From a bacterium (GTDB lineage Bacteria; Spirochaetota; UBA4802; UBA5550), in NCBI GenBank assembly GCA_024224995.1, contig JAAENB010000456.1:1-28135 (forward strand): a stretch of DNA of 28,135 bases. The letters run 5' to 3'. The notes under the pieces were generated by a model that was given only the letters and a program-made list of their open reading frames with translations, was not told the origin of the DNA and made no database searches. This document shows, one piece after another, positions 1 to 8,600 of this stretch; position 1 is the first letter of the stretch; the number at the start of each line of letters is the position of its first letter. The position numbers and the translations under genes were made by a program.

Positions 1-3000
1 CAGGAAAATTATTCTGAGACCTGTAAGAAATAAAGCTATCCAGGAAGCTATTAGCCGCAGCATAATCCGATTGTCCGATATTACCAGCAACAGCAACTAT
101 TGAAGAGAACACAACGAAAAAATCCAATTGCTCCGATTTAGTTGCCTCATGAATATTCCAAACACCTGCAACCTTAGGAGCAAGAACCCGAATAAAAGAC
201 TCCCAATCTTTGCTCATTAAAAGTTTATCGTCCAGTAATCCACCGGCATGAATGATCCCGTTCAGAGTTCCATATTTCTCTTTAATCGTTGAAATAGTTT
301 GGATCATTTGATCTTTATGAGTCACATCTCCACGAAGATAGAGAATATCACTACCGGAAGAACCAAGCGCGTCAAACTGTTTTGTTTTCTCTTTGGAAAG
401 CTCGCTGCGGCCAAGAATCACAAGCTTACAAGTAATGTGCTCTGAAATGAACTCAGCAATCTTTATTCCAATTCCACCAGCACCACCAATTAGCAGATAT
501 ACGCCATTCTCTTTCCAGACCGAGGCGGCATCATTACCGGCAGGAGGGGCCTCTTCAATAACTCGAACACAACGCCCATTAGTACGATACGCAACCAATT
601 CCTCAGAATCAAAAGAGATTGCTTCATCAAAGATTAATTGTGACTTCTCTAATACAGTTCCTGTGTTAGCAGCAAAATCAACAATCTTTATCTTGATTTT
701 AGGATTTTCCATCATCACTGTTTTTGCCAGGCCGGAAATACCACCAGTGTAATATCCGTTACCTTTATTATTCGGCTCAACTGAGTAACAATCACATGTC
801 CCCATGATTATATTTACTTTTTCGCTAAGTCTAACTCCGGTAAGCGCTTGAGCTAAAAAGAACAAACTCCTAACACCATTTTCTTGTCTGGTTAACAAAT
901 CATTTCCATTATTAATAACCGGAACTTCCGGTTCATAGCTCCATAAATGATATATATCACAGTTACCGGCAGAAACAGCATCATCTGAGAATATACGGCT
1001 GATGCAATCCTTATAATCTTTATTATTGCTTGAGTCTATTTCAAATGTATTATTCTCTTTTTGTAGAAAACCGGAGCCCTGTATAATATAAAAAATACGC
1101 AAATACAGCCCATCAATCTCTTTCGATAACGAATCAGAAAGACCATCTTTATCCAGAAAAACAATCGCTGTACGGCCGGATAATTTTTCTTTCGCTTCTA
1201 ACTTCCCTATTTTTTGAATAGGTCTTTGAATCCAGGCAGGTTGATAGTAAAATACCTTCTTTATTTCCTCACGAGCCAACCCGGAAGCAAGATCAGGCTG
1301 CATAAATTGAGTCAAAAAATCATTTGGAACTTTTTTGAAAACCATATTCCGAATATCCAGAACCGGTTTACCAAGATGATTATAGACATGCAGCTGCACA
1401 AACAAATCATTGCCTTTTCTTTCAAGATCTTCATTATTAAGAACAATGAAGCAGCGATCTTGTAATACATCAAAAATAGTTAAAGAACTTATCATATAAG
1501 GAATGAATAATCCTTCATTCTCTGAAAACTCACCTCTAAGATATTTTTCGGTAAAGGGGAGCTGAAAAATTCCATCTAAAAGATTTGGAGAAATATTCGA
1601 GAACAACCCTTCTTCTTTCGAAGACTCTTGTAATTCAAAAATATATCCTTTATCGAACTTCCGGACATTCTTAATAACCTGCAACCCATCCCCATACTCA
1701 TACCCAATACGCGACAATGCCTTATAAAGGCCCGAAATATCTTCCGGCTGCTTATTCCTATAATCTGAAAAATCAAAAGAAGCAATCTTATCCGGCTCAG
1801 CAGAATCAAAATCCCCTTTGCATAAATTACCATCTTTACTCTTTACAAAAAACTGCTTCTCACCAGGATCAACTTCAACATCCACAGCCAACCCGGAACC
1901 AACAATCCCGGGATTAAGAACAACTACATTCTTTAAGAGAGTAACAGGCTGCCCGGTTGCCCGTTGAGCCCCCTCACACCCCATCTCAATCATCCCGGCC
2001 CCGGGAATAATCCCCTTCCCCGTAATAACATGATCCTGAATAATCCTATCCTCCGGCGTAAACGTCCGGGAATAAACCATCCCCTTTTCATCGCTCTGCT
2101 TCAGCTTCGAAACCGGAACCGCTTTCCGCACAACAGGCGCTTCAACACGTTCATGAATGCCTTCTTTCCCGGAAAGCCAAAACGCCTTCCCCTCAAACGC
2201 GTACACGGGCAGCGCCGCCTTCCGGAAGCACCCTTCGGGAAACAGCAGCTCCCACTGAAAATTAACCCCCATATGCCACAAACTCAGCAAAGAGTCTTTA
2301 TACAGGTCAAACAAAGAATCCCCCATATTGCAGCAGACACGGGAATTGGAGAACCCGCTGGAGTCGGAGAACACGCCAAACTCAAGAAAGCTCATATCCT
2401 CAACAGGGTAATAAGCCATCTGTTCACCGGTAACGTTCTCAATTTCCATAGCTTGAGAGAGCCAGGCGGAGACATCATCAATCTCGCGGATATTTGGATT
2501 GGTTCTTTCAATAAAGCGGTAATCGTTATTGAGATTCCGGTTAATCTGCCGCTTGTTAAGCGAATGGGCAATGCCTTTGAAATCGGGATTATCGGAAAGA
2601 AGGAGATCAACAAGGGCTTCTTTGGGCATAATATTGTCGGCCACCAGGTTCACCAGTTCGTAGAAGCGTTTATCTTCAACGAGGTGAAGTTCCGTAAGGT
2701 TCCATTTTTGATTGAGTTTCCTGAGGGAGGTCATGATGACCACCATAAGGAGGAGTTTTTCTTTGCGAAGGCGGCCGCCTTCCTGAACGAGCAGTTGGTC
2801 GTCATAGAGGAGAGAGGAGATGTCGGTATTGGAATTTTTAAGAATAGCGTCCCATTCATCCAGGAATTTCCTGAAGGTAAACTGGGAGGTATTCAGGAGC
2901 CGTGCTTTGTCGACATAGTGGCTCAGGACATCAACAACATAGTAGCGCAGAACATCCTGTTCGCGCAGGGCTTCGGCAAGATCGGCAGAGGAGCAGAAAC

Positions 3001-5359
3001 GTTTTTCAACGAGAATATGGCCAAGCAAATCACCGGATTCTTTTTGAGCGGCCAGGGCATTGTCGAGTTGTTCTTGAGTAACGGCGCCGTCGTGGAGGAG
3101 AAGTATGCCAAGCTGGGTCTGTGCCAGGCGATCAACAGAATCGTCCTTACTTTTATCCTGGGTAACAAAAATACCGTCAACCAGGATCTGGCCAAGGAGT
3201 TTACTTTGCCTGCTCAGTTCATCCACGAGCAGGCGGAGATATTCCTGGTCAAAGTGAAAGGGCATGGCGGTCTTTTTAAGAACGGGATCGTAATACGGGA
3301 TACTGGGACGAGTAAAAAGGATATCTTTAAGTTCTTTACGGTTGAGAAGGACCACGAGCGCGTCATCGAGCCGCATGATGTCGACAGCCACCAGGGCAAC
3401 CAGGACGCCGTGTTTTTCCCCGGTCATAACATCGGGACTGAACCCGAGTTCCAGCAGGGTCATAACAAAGGCAAAGGCGGCCATAAAAGAAAAAAGCTGC
3501 CGCGACGGTTCAGGCCAATCGGAAGAATAAAGGCTGTGCAGCATATCAGCGGGGGCATCGAGAGCGGAGAGCCGCGACTCGATCTTTTCAAGGTTAACCC
3601 GGAACAGGGGAGACTCATCGCGGAGAGTTTTCATAAAGCCGGGATTACTCCAGAAGAAATCACCAACGCGAAAACACCACGGCCTATTGCCGGACTCAGG
3701 AGAAAAAATTTCGGCATTATTCAGGGCATCGAAGAGATTTTCTTTTTTAGAGAGGCGGACCCCAAAGCGAAACGGGAAATGGCCCCGTCCGCGGATGAGC
3801 GTCGCGCAGGTATCCGGGAGAGAGCTCCGGGTAAAGGAATCACTTTGAGAAAAATCCTTCCACCGGGAAATCATATTTTCCAGGGAGGAAGAGCTCCTGG
3901 CAGAAAGAAGAAAAAAATAATCAGGTTCGTCACCGATATCCCCGGGCAGGATCATAGTGGGGTCTTTGAGTTTCAGATTGTTGATAATCGAATCCCGGGA
4001 ATTTTCGGGAAATTCTTCAAGCAGGGTAAAGGAGTTCACCCCGCCGAAACCGAAAGAGCTCACGCTGGCTCTGAGGGGGATATCGTCACTTCTGCTGACC
4101 CAGTCACCGGCGTCTTCCAGGGCAACGGAAAAAGGAGTCTCCATAAAATTGATAATGGGATTCACGACCGAAACATTTAAACTTTTCGGGATCTTTTTAT
4201 GGCGCATCATCATAAGCACTTTAACAACACCGGCAACACCGGCAGAAGCTTCCAGGTGGCCGATATTAGTTTTTACGGAACCGATTTTGCAGAATTCTTT
4301 TTCATCGGTGAATTCCCGGAACGCCAGGGTCTGGGCTTCAATCTCAATGGGATCACCAAGGGAGGTACCGGTACCGTGGGCCTCAGCATAACTGACTGTA
4401 GCCGGAGAAAAACCGGCATCGGCATAAGCCGTAAGAATAAGATCCCGCTGGGATTCAACCCGGGGAGCGGTAATAGAGAGGGTTTTCCCTCCGTGGTTAA
4501 CAGCGGAGCCTTTAATCACCCCGTATACGTGGTTGCCGGCGGCAACAGCGTCAACCAGTGGCTGCAAAAGCACCACGCCAATACCTTCGCCCGGAACATA
4601 GCCGTTGGCATCTTTGTCAAAGGTTTTGCACTGGCCGTCGGGACTGAGCATCCGGGATTTGGAAAATGAAATATATTTCCAGGGGAAGAAATTCAGGCTC
4701 ACACCGCCGGCAAGGGCATAGTGGCATTCTTTCATAATAAGCGAGCGGCGGGCTTCATGCATGGCAACCAGGGACGAGGCGCAGGCAGCGTGAACCGCCA
4801 TACTGGCGCCGGTAAAGTTAAAGAAGTAGGAAATACGGTTCGCCAGGATGCAATCGTAATTACCCAGCCCTGCGTAACTGTCGATAATAACATTGGGAGA
4901 GGAAGCCTCTTGCAGGTAATCATCGGCCATAACGCCAATATACACAGCGGTACTCTTTTCGCTCAGGGTTTCCAGGGGAACACCGGCGTCTTCAATGCAG
5001 TGCCAGGTTTCTTCCATAAGGAGGCGCTGCTGGGGGTCCATATTTTTGGCTTCACGAGGGGAGATATTAAAAAAGCGATTGTCGAAGCGGTCAATATTAT
5101 CAATAAGGCCGCACCATTTGCTCACGCTTTTATTTGGTTCTTCAATATTGGGGGAATAATAGGTGTCGGTATCCCAGCGATCCGGTGGGATTTCCTTAAT
5201 AGAATTCTTACCCTGAATAAGGTTGTCCCAGTATTGGTTATAATCATCAGCTTCGGGAAAGCGGCACGCAATCCCAATAATCGCAATATCCCGAACCGAA
5301 TGATCCACCTCAGGGGAACCACCGGAATTATTCTTCTTTTCTTCTTCCAAAGATCCCAT
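1..5359 (-). CDS. Type I polyketide synthase (KS, AT-like relic with MshEN-like insert, DH, KR), 3' end beyond window
   Basis: One open frame runs from ATG at 5359 to the left edge (about 1786 residues seen); I checked the frame at several points. The start is chosen because GGGAGAG lies just upstream and a promoter precedes it. Ketosynthase (about 20-450) has Cys193 in AACASS, His328 in EAHGTGT and His368 in NIGHLEAS, so it looks active. Residues 530-700 resemble an acyltransferase, but the GHSxG nucleophile motif reads GEKHG (647-651), with Lys649 for Ser. Residues 749-801 match the MshEN c-di-GMP-binding pattern. AT-like sequence resumes near 990 (FLEFG, then LPVYAFEGKAFWL). Dehydratase has His1110 in HVITGKGIIP and Asp1262 in LLDGIFQ. 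Ketoreductase has GGAGGIG near 1626 and Ser1753/Tyr1766 (SDYAAAN). An ACP and release domain would lie outside the window. The product is unknown. The ACC gene upstream would supply malonyl-CoA. Domain calls for KS, DH and KR are firm; the middle region is inference. Confidence 0.9.
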   Translation of the reverse strand, partial: MGSLEEEKKNNSGGSPEVDHSVRDIAIIGIACRFPEADDYNQYWDNLIQGKNSIKEIPPDRWDTDTYYSPNIEEPNKSVSKWCGLIDNIDRFDNRFFNISPREAKNMDPQQRLLMEETWHCIEDAGVPLETLSEKSTAVYIGVMADDYLQEASSPNVIIDSYAGLGNYDCILANRISYFFNFTGASMAVHAACASSLVAMHEARRSLIMKECHYALAGGVSLNFFPWKYISFSKSRMLSPDGQCKTFDKDANGYVPGEGIGVVLLQPLVDAVAAGNHVYGVIKGSAVNHGGKTLSITAPRVESQRDLILTAYADAGFSPATVSYAEAHGTGTSLGDPIEIEAQTLAFREFTDEKEFCKIGSVKTNIGHLEASAGVAGVVKVLMMMRHKKIPKSLNVSVVNPIINFMETPFSVALEDAGDWVSRSDDIPLRASVSSFGFGGVNSFTLLEEFPENSRDSIINNLKLKDPTMILPGDIGDEPDYFFLLSARSSSSLENMISRWKDFSQSDSFTRSSLPDTCATLIRGRGHFPFRFGVRLSKKENLFDALNNAEIFSPESGNRPWCFRVGDFFWSNPGFMKTLRDESPLFRVNLEKIESRLSALDAPADMLHSLYSSDWPEPSRQLFSFMAAFAFVMTLLELGFSPDVMTGEKHGVLVALVAVDIMRLDDALVVLLNRKELKDILFTRPSIPYYDPVLKKTAMPFHFDQEYLRLLVDELSRQSKLLGQILVDGIFVTQDKSKDDSVDRLAQTQLGILLLHDGAVTQEQLDNALAAQKESGDLLGHILVEKRFCSSADLAEALREQDVLRYYVVDVLSHYVDKARLLNTSQFTFRKFLDEWDAILKNSNTDISSLLYDDQLLVQEGGRLRKEKLLLMVVIMTSLRKLNQKWNLTELHLVEDKRFYELVNLVADNIMPKEALVDLLLSDNPDFKGIAHSLNKRQINRNLNNDYRFIERTNPNIREIDDVSAWLSQAMEIENVTGEQMAYYPVEDMSFLEFGVFSDSSGFSNSRVCCNMGDSLFDLYKDSLLSLWHMGVNFQWELLFPEGCFRKAALPVYAFEGKAFWLSGKEGIHERVEAPVVRKAVPVSKLKQSDEKGMVYSRTFTPEDRIIQDHVITGKGIIPGAGMIEMGCEGAQRATGQPVTLLKNVVVLNPGIVGSGLAVDVEVDPGEKQFFVKSKDGNLCKGDFDSAEPDKIASFDFSDYRNKQPEDISGLYKALSRIGYEYGDGLQVIKNVRKFDKGYIFELQESSKEEGLFSNISPNLLDGIFQLPFTEKYLRGEFSENEGLFIPYMISSLTIFDVLQDRCFIVLNNEDLERKGNDLFVQLHVYNHLGKPVLDIRNMVFKKVPNDFLTQFMQPDLASGLAREEIKKVFYYQPAWIQRPIQKIGKLEAKEKLSGRTAIVFLDKDGLSDSLSKEIDGLYLRIFYIIQGSGFLQKENNTFEIDSSNNKDYKDCISRIFSDDAVSAGNCDIYHLWSYEPEVPVINNGNDLLTRQENGVRSLFFLAQALTGVRLSEKVNIIMGTCDCYSVEPNNKGNGYYTGGISGLAKTVMMENPKIKIKIVDFAANTGTVLEKSQLIFDEAISFDSEELVAYRTNGRCVRVIEEAPPAGNDAASVWKENGVYLLIGGAGGIGIKIAEFISEHITCKLVILGRSELSKEKTKQFDALGSSGSDILYLRGDVTHKDQMIQTISTIKEKYGTLNGIIHAGGLLDDKLLMSKDWESFIRVLAPKVAGVWNIHEATKSEQLDFFVVFSSIVAVAGNIGQSDYAAANSFLDSFISYRSQNNFP
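2957..3115 (-). other. MshEN/GspE_N-like c-di-GMP-binding motif pair inside the PKS
   Basis: Protein residues 749-801 of the PKS. Two 24-residue blocks each fit xLGxxLx(10)LxxxLxxQ, starting QLGILLL and LLGHILV, and are separated by the five residues KESGD. That block length and five-residue spacer are what I recall for the MshEN domain of type II secretion and pilus ATPases, which binds c-di-GMP. The first position, Arg in the canonical motif, is Gln in block one and Leu in block two, so binding may be lost or weakened. A third degenerate block (LLGQILVDG) lies just before residue 740. Confidence 0.65.
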
Positions 5360-5395
5360 ACACTCTCTCCCATAATGGCAATGCAATATAATAAA

Positions 5396-5423
5396 ATTAT
5401 ACCCTAAAACGAAGCAAAATCAA
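5396..5423 (-). promoter_or_regulatory. Promoter of the PKS gene
   Basis: On the minus strand a perfect TATAAT (5401-5396) follows TTGATT (5423-5418) with a 16-bp spacer. Transcription would start near 5389, leaving a leader of about 30 nt that carries GGGAGAG before the ATG at 5359. The flanking DNA is AT-rich. This implies the PKS can be transcribed separately from ACC. Confidence 0.6.
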
Positions 5424-5531
5424 CAAATAATTTGTGGAAAAGAAATTTTTTATTTGAGAGAATAGATCAAAGCAGAAACAACTCTATTGTATCAACCAAT
5501 CTATTTACATGAAGACGTAAAAGTGCCTTTG

Positions 5532-5582
5532 AAAAAAAATTACCGATTACCCGATTACCCGATCACCCCCGCCCGGAGGGCG
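5532..5582 (-). terminator. Possible weak terminator and 8-bp tandem repeat after ACC
   Basis: Downstream of the ACC stop the minus strand forms a small GC hairpin (5582-5570, CGCCC-TCC-GGGCG). It is followed by nearly three copies of ATCGGGTA and then a run of eight T (5539-5532). The T run is about 30 nt from the hairpin, so this is not a textbook intrinsic terminator. The rest of the 5360-5600 gap holds only the PKS promoter and AT-rich DNA. Confidence 0.3.
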
Positions 5583-5600
5583 ACCGGTTACCATACTCCC

Positions 5601-8600
5601 CTACTCAAAAGCTTCTTTGCAGCGTTTAACAGCAAGGTCCATAGCTTTAATAATATGCTCACGAAGTTCGCCAACATCCTTGACGATCCAGTCAATAAGC
5701 CCGGTGTTCATGGCGTTATTAAGCACTTTGCACTTTTCAGTAAAGTCACTGTAAAAAGAATCGCGCAGCACTTCAGCTTCTTGTGTTTTTCCGGCTTGCA
5801 GCAGCTCATTGTATTTCTTACTGGAGAAAAGATCAAAAGCGGCATTGGCACCAATAACGGCCATAACAGCGTTTTCAAGAGCAAGGTTCACAATGCCCGG
5901 CCGCAGAAATTTATTAAAGGCATGGATGAGTCTTCCTCCGTAAACCTGGTTAAGAACAACCGAAACAACGGGGATTTCACCAAGGATATTAGCATCCAGG
6001 GATTCGGCACCAATGGCCTGAATTCTGAACCGTTCCTGCTGAGAACCGGGAACAAAACCGGAAGAGTTGGAAAGCATAAGAATAGGAATATTTTTCTTAT
6101 TCATGATCTCCGTAAATACGCGGAATTTCTCGGTCCCCAGGGCGTCGGCGCCGCCGCCTTTTAACAGCGGTTGGTCGGCAATAATACCAACAGTAGAGCC
6201 ATTAATCCGGGCGAGCCCGGTAATAAGGTTTGGCCCGGCCATGGGATCATTCATTTCCTTGAAAAATTCCAGGAACGAATCCTCATCACAAACCCGTTTG
6301 ATCACTGACTCGATCATATCATAGGGTTCACCGGTATCCGTAGGAATATTCGGTTTTTGAGAAGGGACAACAGCTTTCATCTGCGCGCCCTGCTGGTCCA
6401 GAAGGGTGATGAGCTTAAGTGAAAGATCAAAGGCTTCTTCAAATGACTCAACAATAAGCGTAGCGTTCTTTTCGGCAAATTTAATATCCGCGGGCAGGGC
6501 ATCTTCATTTTTGATAAAAATAATGACATCAGCGCTGCTGTTGATATCGAACCGTTTAATTCCTTCGGCATGGGTAATAATATGTATCCGCACGCCCTTT
6601 TCCCGGCAAACGGCATTCATAAGATCATACCGGGAACGCATGCTGATATTTTCATGATAATTCGGTCCCCGCTGCCATTTCTTACCAAAGACAAGAATCT
6701 GGTGAGAAAGGGTCCGATGGGCCATCTTCAGCAGTTCACGGGCTTTAATTATTGACGCGAAAGAACGGATTCCCGAATTGGTTCGCGTTCCCAGGATGAG
6801 AACCCGTCTACCGCCAAGAGAGGCAAAACCACCCAGCAGCGAACCGGAAGCGTAATATTCACCTTTAAAAGGCCAGAATTCACCATTGTCAACATTAGCG
6901 CGAATAGTGGATTCGGTTAACACAATAGCGTCATGGCTTTCGGATTGTTCCCCGGAAGGAGCAATCCGCTTAATAGCGGAGGAAGCGGCAGCGCCGGAAC
7001 AGAAAAAACGGTGAAGCCGGTGAATCGAGTTAAGAAGATGAAGTTTATCATCAGCGATAATATCGACAATTCCCGTCCACTTGCCAAGAATCTTAGCGCC
7101 GCCAATATCGTAGTTGGAAATATCTTCCCCAATAACAGACTTAATAACATTCGATCCCGTAAGAACCCGGTACGACTGCTCCGAATCGAGCAGGACCTGT
7201 ATGGAGGCCTGGCTGGCACCATAGGCATCCAGACCGGCGGAGGAACCAATCCCAACCACCACCAGTTGGAACTCGGGACCGGGCTTGCCGGTAAAGGTCT
7301 CCGGAGAATCTGAAAAAGAGAATTGTTCGTCCAGTTCCTTAAAAAGATTTTTTAATACGGGGTCACTGGTATTACCGGTATACAGTCTAAACCGGGCAAA
7401 ATCGACCCGTTCCGAGAGCAGGGTATTCATCATAAAACCTTCGGCACCCCGGTTAAGAGAGACAACCCCTTCCTTGATATTCGCGCCGGCGCTGTCATTC
7501 CAGACATAAAAGGGCCATCCCTTTAAATAGGCGACATACGCGGCAGCCACGTATTTAAGTCCTTCAAGATTTCCCGTAGAACCACCCCGGATACGGGAAT
7601 CTTTCATGTAAAAGCAGGCACCCTTACCATTGATGGTACCGTAAAAAATATTCGCGGCAACAGGGTTTTCGGCATTATCAATAGAGGCGATAGTAATTTC
7701 TTCGAAAGAACCGGGATCAAAACATTCTTCAGCCCAGAAGGTCACCGGCCATTTCTCAATATTAAAGAGCCGCTGGTTCCGGGCATCACCCTCCTGGGTG
7801 CAGTACGGATTATTGCTGTCGGAATCATGAAGCAAGTCCAGGACAATGGCGTCATTCTTCTGGTAAAATTCCAGCCGTTTTCTCTTAACCGTACCGCTGT
7901 TTGTTAAACGAACCTCACAATCAATAATCCCTTTCGTGAGCGAGTTGTCGTAAAAAAAGTTAAGCGCGGAAAAACAGGCATCCTTAAGTTCGGCGTAGGT
8001 AATGCAGGAGTCGTCAGGGTTGTCCAGATCCCAGGCAATGACCCTGCCCCGGACAATAATTTCAATCCAATTGTTGGTACACTTGTCTATTTGCTGATTC
8101 TGGTACGCCGAAACAAATGAAGCAGCGCAGTTAATAACGGTCTCAAGAGAATCAAATTTTCCGGAACCATTATTAAAATCTATTGCCGAATAGGCAACAT
8201 AACTATTAAGCGTTTCATCTTCCCTGGAATCGGCTCTGAAGATCAAAACATTCTCCAGCGGAGCAAAAAGACGGTTCATAACATACGTCTTCTCCAGGAT
8301 AGCGAGGCTCTCCCGGACATTCCCGGTATACCAGAGATCCAGGTCTTCGGGGATCAGCGTTTTGCTGGGTTTGGTAATGGAATCCCGAATATGATGAAGC
8401 ATCTCAGCGCCTTCATCCACAAAATCATAAAAGCGGGTACCACTGTCCATAATGGCGCTTGCTTCTTCATCGGTATAGAGCTGCAGGCTCCGTTCGGGAA
8501 AATTCTTTGAAATAACATTTTTAATAAACTTGGCAAGAGAATCATTTAATTCCGATTGCTCATTCTCCAGTAAGCGTTTGAGCGTATCAAAGGCTCCGTC

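Noticed and set aside
1964..4180. 738-codon open frame on the plus strand
   Set aside because: It lies exactly antisense to the PKS, which has intact KS, DH and KR motifs in its own frame. The product is low-complexity and matches nothing I recognise; the opposite-strand codon pattern keeps it open.
5122..5373. ATG at 5373 as a start for the PKS
   Set aside because: This ATG is in another frame and closes after 83 codons; the PKS frame starts at the ATG at 5359, with GGGAGAG correctly spaced.
5541..5566. CRISPR or other spacer array at the short tandem repeats
   Set aside because: Only two to three 8-bp units with no spacers; the same holds for the TTGACGG repeat near 25013.
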